A stretch of 64,000 nucleotides of DNA from CAYOLL01 sp964404765 [NCBI: uncultured Gemmatimonadota bacterium] (GTDB taxonomy: Bacteria; 4572-55), in the NCBI GenBank assembly GCA_964404765.1, contig CAYOLL010000006.1:1-64000 (forward strand). Direction: 5' to 3'. Below the pieces are notes generated by a model. The model made no database searches, had not been told where the DNA came from, and saw only the letters and a program-made list of their open reading frames with translations. Of this stretch, positions 7,682 through 17,900 are shown piece after piece. Positions within the stretch are counted from its first letter, which is position 1. Each line of letters opens with the position of its first letter. The translations under genes and the position numbers were made by a program.

Positions 7682-10612
7682 TCATTGGTTTTCAAATATT
7701 TCCACCCCGGTCCAATTCTCAGGCGTACCTCGGGAAACATAGCGCGCCGAATTATCCAGATAGAGTCGAGCGGTTTTGTCCGCCTCGTGCGTATTCAAAA
7801 CCTGTTTAAAACAATAGATGGCCTCGGCAAATTCTTTGGCAAGATAGTGTTTGAGTCCGTCCTCAAAAGTCGCCGCTGTTTTCAGTTTTAAATCAATGAT
7901 GAACTCCGGATCACCATTAAATATCTCATAAATAGCGACCGATTGTTGTTTCCCTTTTACTTGGACCTGGCCCAAAAAGCGAGAATGAAAAGCCTGCGGG
8001 TCTCGCAAGTTGTGCCGCGTTGATTCACTGATAATGAGGGAAGCGCCATATTTTTTAGTCAGCCCTTGCAATCGCGCCGCTAAATTCACGGTATCGGAAA
8101 TGACCGTCCCTTCCATTCGCGCTTCAGTACCGACGATGCCGAGCATTAATGAGCCGGTGTTCAAACCGATGCCGATTTGAATCGGCCGATATCCTGCTCT
8201 TTTCCGGCCTTCGTTGTATTCGAACAAAGCGCGCAGCATGGCAACTGAACTCCATACAGCGTCGTCCGGGCCGGTCGGGAAAAGAGCCATGATTTCATCG
8301 CCAATATATTTGTCGACAATACCAAAGTAGGCCCGGATAATCGGCTCCATGCGGCTCAGATAAGAATTGACAAATTTAAAATTTTCCGACGGCGTCATTT
8401 TCTCGGACAGCGGCGTGAATTCCCGGATGTCAACAAAAAGCACCGTCATTTCGCGCTGTATCTGATCGCCCAACTGTACATCAACAATACTTTCTTTTTG
8501 TAACAGGCTCATAAACTCTTGCGGCACAAATCTGCCATAAGCCTGGCTGATTTTGGCCAGACGAAGTTGCGTTTTGATTCGCGCCAGCATTTCATATTTA
8601 GAAAAAGGCTTGGCTAAATAATCGTTTGCGCCGGCTTCAAAACCTTCGATTAAATCGGCAAGACGATTTTTGGCTGTTAATAAAATGACGGGTAGTTCGG
8701 TGGGCAAAAACTTATCGCGTATTCTCTGGCAGACTTCATAACCGGACATGCGCGGCATCATGACATCCAGAATCACTAAATCAAATTTTTGAAGCTTCAT
8801 CACTTCTAATGCCGTGTGGCCGCTGGAAGCGGAAACGACCCGATAATTTTGCAGCGTAAGCTGATTCGTCAACACTTGCAAGTTTACCGGCTCATCATCA
8901 ACAACCAGAATATTGAAGCGGTTGTTTCCTATTTCTGGCGACAGCCGGCCGCTGTCCGGATCCGTTGCCAAAGCCTCTGCGCTTTCAGGAATATCCAGTT
9001 GAATTTTAGCTACCCTGATTTCATTACTCGCATCATCAAATTTAAACGCATTGGTTGACTCCGCGAGCAGCGGTTTATGGGCGCTCACCGGTAAGGTAAA
9101 TGTAAAGACGGAACCCTTGCCAACTTGAGATTGGAGTTGAAGTTGTCCGCCATGCAATTCCACCAGTTTTTTGGTCAGAGACAGACCCAGGCCTGTACCG
9201 CCATAAATGCGTCCGCTGGAGCCGTCAAGTTGCTCAAATGACTCAAAAATGCGCTCAAATTTATCCGGCGGAATGCCGATACCCGTATCAGATACTGAAA
9301 TCGCCAAAAGCGCTGAAGTAACGTCGGACGACGGCAAAAGCACCCTGGCTGAAACTTCTACCTGCCCGGCGTCCGTAAACTTGATGGCGTTACTTATTAA
9401 ATTATACAAAATCTGCTGAACACGGTTTTCATCGGCATCCACAGCGGGGATATCCGGTTGAATGGAACTAATCAGTTGCAGATTTTTAGTTTGCGCTAAA
9501 GGTTGCGAAACAGTAAGCACCACATGGGTTAGAGCCTTCATATCTAAAGGCCGGATTTGCAGCTCCAGCTTGCGATGCTTGAGTTTAGAAAAATCCAGGA
9601 TATCATTGACCAGACTGGCTAAACGCTTACCGCTGGTGACGACCATGGCCAGGTTCGCTTTTTGCGGCGGGGTCAGCGGCCCGGTGGCGCCGTCCAGCAT
9701 GGATTCGGCTATGCCGATAATTCCGTTTAAAGGCGTGCGCAATTCGTGCGACGTATTGGCCAAAAACTCATCCTTCAACCGGTTGGCGATCTTTAAATCT
9801 TCAACTAACGATTTAAGCGATTCCCGCATTCGGTCAAACACCCACGCCAAATGGCTAATCTCATCCCGACCAGCCACATTGATTTTGATGTCCAACTGAC
9901 CCTCGGCAATAGCTGCGGCGGATTGCTCCAACTGTATGAGCGGTTGAAAGATAGATCGTTCGGAAACCACCCAGACCAGAACCACGCTGATAATGACAAA
10001 GAACAACGCCGTTAAGATTGACCGCATGGCCATGCGCTGAATCTGGTTGTTAATTTCGCTCTTCGACGCGGCGATTTCCTCATTGAGCGGCGCCAGCGAT
10101 ACGCCCAGCCGCAGCATTCCCCACCGGCTTATCCCAATCTGAATCGGGGCAATAAATTCAAGAAAGGTTTGGCCGCTTTTTTTATACTCGTGCGTGGCGG
10201 CTGCGCTTAGCCGGGCGGCGAAGTGGTCTTCCGGTTCGGTCAGAACTTGATACTGTAAGTCGGGCCGCAAGGTATGAATCGTCGCCACCCGTTCCGTGTT
10301 CATTAAGATCGCATACGCCAATTCCGGATTTTCTTTGATCGTTTTATTCAGCGCATCTGTGAGATTCGTCAAGTCCAGGGCGGCCAGGTCATTTTCGGCC
10401 TGCCGAACCAGGTTGCCGGAAAATGTCTGCCCGTGTTTGATCAGCGTTTCCCGCATTAAACGAATGCGACGATCCAATTCCTTTTCCATAACATCTTTTT
10501 GGACGGAAATCTGAATATAGGTCAAGATAGCCGGAAGAGCCGCTACGACACCCAAAATAATAGCCAGCAATTTCCAGCGAATACTTTTTCGGAAATAAAC
10601 CAGAAGTTTCAT
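7682..10612 (-). CDS. Hybrid histidine kinase - receiver - adenylate cyclase fusion
   Basis: A 976-residue inner-membrane sensor. TM1 is about residues 13-33, a periplasmic domain of some 160 residues follows, TM2 about 198-217, HAMP 218-270, HisKA with phospho-His289 in [10 protein letters not shown], HATPase_c 395-508 (N408, D-T-G-I-G-I-P, G-T-G-L-G-L), receiver 567-685 with Asp616, and a class III nucleotide cyclase from about 722. The cyclase keeps both metal aspartates (Asp728, Asp772), the purine-specifying Lys768 and Asp840, and the transition-state Asn843 and Arg847, so it should make cAMP rather than cGMP. Kinase output thus probably controls cAMP synthesis in the same chain. It is last in an operon after two solute-binding proteins, overlapping the previous gene by four bases; the start has GGAGG at seven bases. 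Confidence 0.95.
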   Translation of the reverse strand: MKLLVYFRKSIRWKLLAIILGVVAALPAILTYIQISVQKDVMEKELDRRIRLMRETLIKHGQTFSGNLVRQAENDLAALDLTNLTDALNKTIKENPELAYAILMNTERVATIHTLRPDLQYQVLTEPEDHFAARLSAAATHEYKKSGQTFLEFIAPIQIGISRWGMLRLGVSLAPLNEEIAASKSEINNQIQRMAMRSILTALFFVIISVVLVWVVSERSIFQPLIQLEQSAAAIAEGQLDIKINVAGRDEISHLAWVFDRMRESLKSLVEDLKIANRLKDEFLANTSHELRTPLNGIIGIAESMLDGATGPLTPPQKANLAMVVTSGKRLASLVNDILDFSKLKHRKLELQIRPLDMKALTHVVLTVSQPLAQTKNLQLISSIQPDIPAVDADENRVQQILYNLISNAIKFTDAGQVEVSARVLLPSSDVTSALLAISVSDTGIGIPPDKFERIFESFEQLDGSSGRIYGGTGLGLSLTKKLVELHGGQLQLQSQVGKGSVFTFTLPVSAHKPLLAESTNAFKFDDASNEIRVAKIQLDIPESAEALATDPDSGRLSPEIGNNRFNILVVDDEPVNLQVLTNQLTLQNYRVVSASSGHTALEVMKLQKFDLVILDVMMPRMSGYEVCQRIRDKFLPTELPVILLTAKNRLADLIEGFEAGANDYLAKPFSKYEMLARIKTQLRLAKISQAYGRFVPQEFMSLLQKESIVDVQLGDQIQREMTVLFVDIREFTPLSEKMTPSENFKFVNSYLSRMEPIIRAYFGIVDKYIGDEIMALFPTGPDDAVWSSVAMLRALFEYNEGRKRAGYRPIQIGIGLNTGSLMLGIVGTEARMEGTVISDTVNLAARLQGLTKKYGASLIISESTRHNLRDPQAFHSRFLGQVQVKGKQQSVAIYEIFNGDPEFIIDLKLKTAATFEDGLKHYLAKEFAEAIYCFKQVLNTHEADKTARLYLDNSARYVSRGTPENWTGVEIFENQ

Positions 10613-11592
10613 GGCCGGCCTCCGGCCTTCGTTTCAACAATTTGATTGACGGAATCCAGGGCATCCAAATTTAACTTAAGTCCGTAATTTTCGATGGTTG
10701 AACGGTTTAGAATAATTTGCGATCCGGCCGGACTTTGAATCTTTTCCGCAATTTTTTTATCGGCCCGAACGTCTAAAGCCAGACCGGCAGCCTGTTGTCC
10801 GACCGTCGGAATATCCGCGGAAATAACCAGCGCCGCCCCTTGATAGCTGAATGCAATATCGTAAGCAAAAACTGGTTTTTTTTGTTTGTCCGTCTCGGTA
10901 AAAATTGTCTGAACCGATTGCTCGTTGCTCATGACGACACTGTCGGTAATAAGCCATAATGCCTGGATATGGGGTAGCAGTCTTTTGACGGCGGCCTTGA
11001 CTTGTTCCGGTCGCTCGAGCGCCAAAGAAACGATTTCAACGCCGATGTCACGGCCGACTTGTATGGCCGATTCCGCCCATTCTTTATTGTAGACTTCGCT
11101 ATAGAGCAGCCCGATTGTCCGGATTTCCGGGAAAAAGTATTGATATGTCGTCAGTTGCTTCGCCGCAGAAAGCTCGTTTGAAACGCCATAAACATGCTCA
11201 TGGAGCGGCAGACCCTGATAGTTAATGATGGATGAAAAAACAATTCGCTTATCCGGGGCGGCCTCGGTTGCCAGAAGGTAGGCTTTTACCCCCACGCAAT
11301 AAAGGACGGCCGGGTTCCGCTGCATAATGGCGCTTTTAATGTTAACGCGGGCCGCGGCTTCCGAGTCTGCGCCCAGATTAAGTTCAAACGTCGGAAGCGT
11401 TATGGATTTCTTAAACTCTTCTTGCACCAGAGCGTATTTTTCTATCGCCAGGTCAGAGTTTATAATCAGGATCCCGTCCTCATCCGCCGCAGCAAGGCGA
11501 ACCGGCAGCAGCCCGTACCAAATAAGCGCCAGACAGATGAAGACCCCTTTTAATCCCGATAGTCGTCGTTGAAGAATCTTGTCCTTCATCAT
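10609..11592 (-). CDS. ABC-type solute-binding protein (ABC_sub_bind/TrpX-like)
   Basis: A 327-residue exported protein of the ABC_sub_bind family (relatives bind tryptophan and other small ligands). The N-terminal hydrophobic segment is about residues 14-34 (G-V-F-I-C-L-A-L-I-W-Y-G), ending L-A-A-A, so it is secreted or anchored in the periplasm. Two Rossmann-like lobes follow: I-L-I-I-N-S-D-L-A ... V-L-Y-C-V-G-V-K-A and I-G-L-L-Y-S-E-V-Y-N ... A-L-W-L-I-T-D-S-V-V. No permease or ATPase is nearby. It overlaps its neighbours by four bases on both sides, so it most likely presents a ligand to the downstream kinase rather than to a transporter. Confidence 0.85.
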   Translation of the reverse strand: MMKDKILQRRLSGLKGVFICLALIWYGLLPVRLAAADEDGILIINSDLAIEKYALVQEEFKKSITLPTFELNLGADSEAAARVNIKSAIMQRNPAVLYCVGVKAYLLATEAAPDKRIVFSSIINYQGLPLHEHVYGVSNELSAAKQLTTYQYFFPEIRTIGLLYSEVYNKEWAESAIQVGRDIGVEIVSLALERPEQVKAAVKRLLPHIQALWLITDSVVMSNEQSVQTIFTETDKQKKPVFAYDIAFSYQGAALVISADIPTVGQQAAGLALDVRADKKIAEKIQSPAGSQIILNRSTIENYGLKLNLDALDSVNQIVETKAGGRP

Positions 11593-12407
11593 TTCAGCAT
11601 CTCCTCATCCGACGCAGCCCATTTTTTCCAACCGTCCAACCCGATCATTTTCAGGCGCTTCCGACCTTCCGGATCACTGTTCATTTTTTCGATGGCTTTG
11701 ACCAACGCCGTCGTTTCCGGACCGGCTGATTCTAAAACCGCCAGCGTCGGCAACAATGTTTCCCGGCCTACGGCCACGGCTTTTAACTGCGCAGCCTGAT
11801 TCGTCGGCAGTTTGACCAAACTGTGTTCGGAGACCAACGCGCCTTGCGCTTCGCCCCAAAACACCGCCGTTAAGGCATCCAGATCTTTGGGCACATTTAA
11901 GATCCGAATAGATTTGGTATCCTCAGGGTTTGACGCCATGTCCTCTAACAAATTACGCGCATAATCGGCGCTCATCGCCGCGGTGATTGTTTGCCCTGAC
12001 AAATCGGCCAGGTTTTTTATGGCGCTTTTTGTGTAGAGAACAACGCGTTGCGTCGATTTGCCTTTCACTTGGCCAACGAGAACCGGCTTCAGTTCAATTT
12101 GGCGGCGAATATTGGCAAAATGCCAACCGGATAGTAAAAACACGGCATCCGTTTTAGCCAAAATAACGCTTTCAAAATCCTTTGTTTTTCGGACCGGCTG
12201 CATGGCATACGGGCCAATCGGCGCAAAATATGAATCAAACTCCAGCTTCAGGAGTTGAAAATTGTTGATGCTGGTCTCAGCGCTGTAAAAATACAGGGTT
12301 GATTGAACGGGTTCTGCGCAATAACAGCGGTCAGGATAAAGCAGTGAAAGACTGAAGAATAGGCTGCATAATAGCGCGATAAAAACAAGTCTTGCTGATT
12401 TTTGCAT
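11589..12407 (-). CDS. PhnD-like periplasmic solute-binding protein
   Basis: A 272-residue exported protein (ATG at 12407; a TTG 15 bases upstream is also possible). The signal segment is L-V-F-I-A-L-L-C-S-L-F-F-S. Mature-part features match phosphonate/phosphite binding proteins: I-K-N-L-A-D-L-S-G-Q-T-I-T-A-A near residue 135 and D-A-L-T-A-V-F-W-G-E-A-Q-G-A-L-V-S near 175, the latter at the hinge position of the PhnD family. Ligand unknown. It leads the three-gene operon with the second binding protein and the kinase/cyclase. Confidence 0.8.
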   Translation of the reverse strand: MQKSARLVFIALLCSLFFSLSLLYPDRCYCAEPVQSTLYFYSAETSINNFQLLKLEFDSYFAPIGPYAMQPVRKTKDFESVILAKTDAVFLLSGWHFANIRRQIELKPVLVGQVKGKSTQRVVLYTKSAIKNLADLSGQTITAAMSADYARNLLEDMASNPEDTKSIRILNVPKDLDALTAVFWGEAQGALVSEHSLVKLPTNQAAQLKAVAVGRETLLPTLAVLESAGPETTALVKAIEKMNSDPEGRKRLKMIGLDGWKKWAASDEEMLK

Positions 12408-12435
12408 GTCTGATCTGACCAATTGTATATTTTGA

Positions 12436-12504
12436 AAACCCGCCGGGTTTCGCTCTTTAACCCGTCGGGTTTGGTTATGAATTCAGGCAACACCCAACGG
12501 GTGC
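12436..12504. repeat. Short palindromic repeats of the AACCCG type
   Basis: AAACCCGCCGGGTTT, AACCCGTCGGGTTT and CACCCAACGGGTG follow each other within 70 bases. They lie between the TonB receptor gene and the sensory operon and could end or attenuate the receptor transcript, although no T-run follows. The half AAACCCGTC recurs in the palindrome at 52852. Confidence 0.65.
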
Positions 12505-12520
12505 GACACTTTAAAAAGGG

Positions 12521-14959
12521 TTAAAAGAACAAACGTATTCCGGCTAGAAAACGGCGGTTTAGCATGTCGGCGCCGGTTACTGACGCGCTAAACTCGTATT
12601 GTAGAAAGCCGTCTTGAATTAGGTTGAATCCGGTGGCGTAGACTTCGCCGCGCCGCCAGCGATAACCTGCATTCACATTCAAATTCTGGCGGGGCCGGGT
12701 TGTAAAAATACCGTGGTTGGCGTAATTATCAGCGTCATTTTTATCGTACACGCCATCACGATTATTATCGGCCAGGGATTGCTGCTTGCTAACGTAGTTG
12801 AACATGACGCCGCCATAGAAAGGATGCCGCTGGAGCTTTAGCCCGATATTGACCTTATGCTTGGGGTTGCGGGTTTTGGGGATAGTTTGACCGTCATCTT
12901 TTTCCAGATTATAATCTTCTGACGCCAGCAAATGGGCGTAGTTGGCCATGATCGCCACATTCTTGTTGATAAGCCAGTTAAAGCTGATTTCGCCGCCGTA
13001 AAGCTGAAAACTAGTATTTCGATTTTTTACATCGACATTGGCGACTTTGGGAGCGTCATAAACGCCATCCAATTTTTCCAGGCCGCCTAACACCGCCTGC
13101 AGCCGGGCCGCCTCCGCGGTTTGACCCGCCTGTTCCAGTTGTATTCTCAACTGCTCTAACCGCGCTCGTTCGGCGGTCATCTGCTCTCGGGTCAGGATGT
13201 TGGGAAGCAATTGGGAGACATCCGCGCCCTGTGCGTCAAAAATAGCATGGATATTTTCCAGTTGCGTGATGCGCTCGCTTACGTACGGCGAGGTAAACTC
13301 AATGGTCTTTACCACATGATTAACAAACACATCGATCATCACTTGCAAATCGGGCCGGAGTTGGACACGATAGCCACCGTCAACCGTGATGAGGCGTTCG
13401 GCATTTAAGTCCGGATTACCGTGCGGGTGCAAAATGATATAATCCCCCTCGGCGGTTAGATTGTAAATCGGATCCAGGCCGGTTGCCTTTCGTAAATTGC
13501 GAGTTCTGGTGTAAGCGTCGACATACATATCCAGAAAATGCGGGTTGCGCGTAGCGCTGCTGACGCCAAAGCGGATGACATGACGCGCGCCCGGCTTATA
13601 CACCATGGCTACCCGCGGATTGAAGTTGACCCCCACAACACTATGGTGGTCTACCCGTCCGCCCGCGATCAAATTCAGGTTTGGTTGAATTTGATACTCA
13701 AATTGACCGAATGCAGCGGTCAAATCCTCTTCCTTATTCGTCAGTTCGTTGTCCACAGAAAACAAGGTGCTTTGAACAAAGTTACGCCGATAGGATGCGC
13801 CGGCGATGAGCGAACCGCGGCGGCCGAACTGAAAGGCGCGTTGATATTCAACGTCAAGCAGTTGGCTTTTAAGGATGATGGCCGGCGCGATAAAATTTTG
13901 CCGCCGACCCGTTGCCAGCAAGTAAGGATGCGTTGCTTCGCGATTGGCTAAAAATCGCCGGGTGTCATACTTTCCATTGCCCTGACCGTTAAAATAAACT
14001 CGCCAACTCGTACGCGGGTCTTTGTAATCCAATTGCAAAAAATAATCCCGGTACTTCATTTCCCCGGGCAAGACGTAGTAATGATCCGCCATATCATCCA
14101 CATAACCGCCGTTCAGTTGCAGAAAAGATTGGAGCGCGCGGTCATAGCGGAGTGAAAAATTAGCGCCGGTCACCTGGAGCGCGTGCTTGCTGCCAATACG
14201 ATAGCCCAGGTCCAATAAGGAGTCGCGTTCAACCGCGCTTTTATCGGCCAAACGCGCATCTTTTTGATCCAGATTTTCGTATAAAAAGCCTATTTTATAG
14301 GATAGTTTTTGACTCAACCAGCCGGCCTGCCGGGCCTGACCTTGAAGTTGATTGAGATTTCCGGCGGCAGCGTTGGCTTGAAATCCGGCCAAATCTGCCG
14401 GCATTTTCGTGATAATATTGATGACTCCAAAAAAAGCATTCGCGCCATAGAGCGCCGAACCCGGCCCCCGCACGACTTCAATCCGCTCAATATCATCTAT
14501 CGCAAGATTAAACGATTGCAGCCGCGCCCCGCCAAGCGCATCGTTATAGACCGAGCGGCCGTTTATCAGCCACAGCACTTTGTTGTATGTATTGTATTGC
14601 CGGCCTACCAACCCGCGCAGCCCTACCTCATAGTTTTGATCGCCGCCTTGACTTACATCGATCCCCGGCACCATTCTTAGCGCTTCGCCCACATTCGTCG
14701 CGCCATATAAGCGCAGATCTTCAGCCGTAATCACATACAGCGGAACAGGCGCGTCTTCGATATCCTGCAGCTTTTTTGATGCTGTAACCACCTTTATCCG
14801 AAAGGCTTCAGCCTGCAAAAAATTCAACTCCTGACGCAGAACGTCTTGTGCGGTATCGTCCCCGGCCCACGAGTAAATCGGCCAAAGGGCCAGAACCAAT
14901 AAGAAAATAAAGTAGTCCGCAATCTTAATATGATCCGGAATCTGTTTTTTATTAAACAT
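12521..14959 (-). CDS. TonB-dependent outer-membrane receptor
   Basis: An 812-residue outer-membrane receptor. After a signal segment, the plug domain is evident (V-V-T-A-S-K-K at a TonB-box-like position, I-T-A-E-D-L-R-L-Y-G-A-T-N-V-G-E-A-L-R, G-L-V-G-R-Q-Y, L-I-N-G-R-S-V-Y, I-E-R-I-E-V-V-R-G-P-G-S-A-L-Y-G-A-N-A). The barrel follows and ends in the aromatic strand R-F-L-A-G-I-R-L-F-F. It probably imports a small substrate with energy from TonB-ExbBD, none of which is here. A charged, helix-like insert near residue 590-640 (E-R-A-R-L-E-Q-L-R-I-Q-L-E-Q) is unusual for a barrel loop. Strong ribosome site AAGGAGGG. It lies upstream of the sensory operon, so its substrate may be what the two binding proteins sense. 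Confidence 0.93.
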   Translation of the reverse strand: MFNKKQIPDHIKIADYFIFLLVLALWPIYSWAGDDTAQDVLRQELNFLQAEAFRIKVVTASKKLQDIEDAPVPLYVITAEDLRLYGATNVGEALRMVPGIDVSQGGDQNYEVGLRGLVGRQYNTYNKVLWLINGRSVYNDALGGARLQSFNLAIDDIERIEVVRGPGSALYGANAFFGVINIITKMPADLAGFQANAAAGNLNQLQGQARQAGWLSQKLSYKIGFLYENLDQKDARLADKSAVERDSLLDLGYRIGSKHALQVTGANFSLRYDRALQSFLQLNGGYVDDMADHYYVLPGEMKYRDYFLQLDYKDPRTSWRVYFNGQGNGKYDTRRFLANREATHPYLLATGRRQNFIAPAIILKSQLLDVEYQRAFQFGRRGSLIAGASYRRNFVQSTLFSVDNELTNKEEDLTAAFGQFEYQIQPNLNLIAGGRVDHHSVVGVNFNPRVAMVYKPGARHVIRFGVSSATRNPHFLDMYVDAYTRTRNLRKATGLDPIYNLTAEGDYIILHPHGNPDLNAERLITVDGGYRVQLRPDLQVMIDVFVNHVVKTIEFTSPYVSERITQLENIHAIFDAQGADVSQLLPNILTREQMTAERARLEQLRIQLEQAGQTAEAARLQAVLGGLEKLDGVYDAPKVANVDVKNRNTSFQLYGGEISFNWLINKNVAIMANYAHLLASEDYNLEKDDGQTIPKTRNPKHKVNIGLKLQRHPFYGGVMFNYVSKQQSLADNNRDGVYDKNDADNYANHGIFTTRPRQNLNVNAGYRWRRGEVYATGFNLIQDGFLQYEFSASVTGADMLNRRFLAGIRLFF

Positions 14960-14992
14960 ACTGCCCTCCTTTTAGAGGAACCACACGGAATG

Positions 14993-17900
14993 CTATTGAA
15001 GCAATAATAACTGTCTTGTGATCTGCTGTCCGGCTGCCTGTAGCGCAAGCACATAAACACCGCTCGCTGCTTTTCCGTCCGCCGTGTCCCCTTGCCAAAA
15101 TAATTGCTGATAGCCTGCCTCAAAAGTCTGCTCGCTGCATAATGTCTGCACTAATTGCCCGGCCACATTGTAAATGCTTAGGCTGACCGGCGCGGCTTGC
15201 GGCAGATAAAAGCGAATCGCCGTCACGTCACGAAAAGGGTTGGGCCAATTGGGATACAGCCGCAACGACGCCGGGGCCGCCGGTAAAGTCGTCTTATACG
15301 CAGCAATCGCTTCCGTCGAACCTACGATAAGCTTAAAAGCATATTCCTGCTCCGATGCTGCGACAAAGCGATAGGACGAAGCTGCCACAGGTGTGCGCAG
15401 CGCTTCGTCAATCAACAGCCAATCCATATTGACCGGCAAGTTCGGCGCAGCAAAATTTAGCGTCACTTCCCGTATTTGCGGGAAGTTGTGCCGGACAATC
15501 AGGCGAAACGTATCGGATCGGACAGGCGTTGCGTCTATCGCCAGTTTCCTGCCGGTGCGCTCAAAGTAAAGCTGCACGGCATTTTCCGGCGCAGTCGGCG
15601 GCTCGCTGACCGGCAGTCGGTCGCCTAAAACGGCAAAGTTCCAGTTGTCTTCGGTGTCGGCGGTCATGGCAGAAAACTGCAGAACGGTTTCATCCTCCGG
15701 ACTTGCTTCAAAAGGGGGCAGATAGAAGCCCTTTGCTGAAGGTGTACTACGCGCCGTCACTGCCCCGTCTATGGCGTGCGGCGGTAGTTCCAGCGTTACA
15801 GCGGTACTATTATTATTTCGCACAAAGTAGCCTTCCCATGGCTGCAGTTGTGTTGCCGGTTGATAGCCATTAGCAGTCCGGCCCCACAGCGCATTTTCTA
15901 CGCCGGCGGGCAATGTCACCGTTGTCCAATCGATTGCAAACGCGAATGGCGTGGCGACGATGTTCCAGCCGGGTTGCAAAACCAGCCGAAATGGTTCACC
16001 GGTAATTATCGACAGGCCACGCGCCGGCTGCGTATCCAATGCTCGTGTCAATTTATTGATCAGCCAATAACCGTGACCCGGCTCCAGACGCCAGCTATTT
16101 TCGGCATATTCGCGAACCTGGCCGGTCCATTGCCACAAGCGCCACTCGGTCGGATCGTATAAGCCGAATTCGTTGGAGAAGACAAAGCCGGCGTCGGTAT
16201 TATCTAATTGCAGCGGCACGGAGATCAGCCGATAAGATTCGCTCGGTTGGGCGGCAGATCGACTGAGATTTAACACCTGCACCTGAATGATGTTGGGTCG
16301 GGCCGGGCTCGGCAACACGGTCAAATTGTCGGACGGATCAATGGCCTCGACATAATATTCCAGACCGCGCGCCGTTACGGCGTTGGCCGGAATTGTCCCG
16401 GCGTAGCGGTTGCCGCCGCTGTTGACCATCGTCTCTACGTCGTAGGCATTGCCGCCGCCCGGCCGATAGCGTACCCGCGCCGTTTGGATGGCCACATTAT
16501 CGGTTGCCGTGGCTTCGATCCGCACCGGGTTGTTGTCCACAGCTAAGGAATTCGCCAGGCCGGACAGAACCGGCGGCGCGGTATCGCGGACACCCTGCCC
16601 GCGCAGCACAATGGTGACGAAGCTTCGATCCACGCTCAAACGCAACGTGCCGGAGGCTAACCCGATTTGGGTCGGACTAAAGACGATCGCTAAATTTTCT
16701 CTTTCTAAGGACAACAACGTCAGCCCTTGAAACGGTGCAGCAAATCTAAAATTAAGCGTATTGCTGAACTCGTAGGCATGAATGGTCAACGGTGCGCCGC
16801 CAAAATTAAACAGCTCAATCGCCAAAGTATCGCGCGTTCCGACCGCGGCGTTGCCGAAGTCCGGCTCCTTCGGCGAATAGGCCAGTTGCCCGCCGCTAAC
16901 GCCCCGTCCGCGCAAAACAACGGCCTGCGCCGGCCGTGCCGGATCGTTGGTCGTAAATTGGAGAATTTCGCTGTACTCGCGGGCTTCGGTCGGCGTAAAA
17001 ATTACGTTCAGCGTGATTTGATTACCGGATGCAAGCGCCGCAGGCGGCCAATTCTGGATGACGGCGAATGCTGGCGGCAGTTGCAACGTCCCAAAAGTCA
17101 GCGTAGCCTGACCGTTGTTGCGAATCGTCAAATCACGGCTATTGGACTGCGTCAGACCCACATCGCCAAAATCCAGGGCTATGGGCGAAACTTCCGCATG
17201 GGCGGCCAAACCTGTGCCGGTCATCGACACAATGTATGGATTGCGTTGCGGATCGTTGCTGAACAGGAACAACCGTCCGTTTTGCGCGCCTTCGGCAACA
17301 GGTTTAAATGTCAGTTGCAGTTGGGTCTGACTATTGGGCGGAATCGAAATCGGCGCGTTCAGGTTGACGCGGAAGGCCGGCTGATCGGTGACGGCGGCGT
17401 TAATTTCCAGACGGGCCGGACCGATGTTGCGAATCGTCAACGGCTGCGTCACGGAATCACCCATAGCAATCGAACCGAAAGCCAGCGAAGCGGCTGTATC
17501 CAGCAGCGGGGCAATGCCCGTGCCGGTTACCAGCGTGTTGACTTTGCCGTTGACCGCGTCGCTCTGGAGGGTCAGCAAGGCCGTCGCCGGGCCGATTTGG
17601 CGCGGGCTGAAGCGCACACCGACGCGCCGTTCCTCGCCGGGCGGCACAATCAAAACATCGACCAAATCCGCGCTAAAGGCATTGTCGCTGCTGTCGATGT
17701 CATACACCAGCAGCTCGGCCTGACCGGTGTTAGTAATGGACAGCGGCAGGATGGCAGTCGAATCCAGCGGCACGTTACCAAAGTCAAGACGAGCGGCGGC
17801 GACAATAATCGGCGCCTGACCTCGTCCGATCAATTGAACTGTCGGACGGGCACCTTTAAAATCGTCGCTGATGATCGTCAGCGTCGCGCGGGCTGTATCA

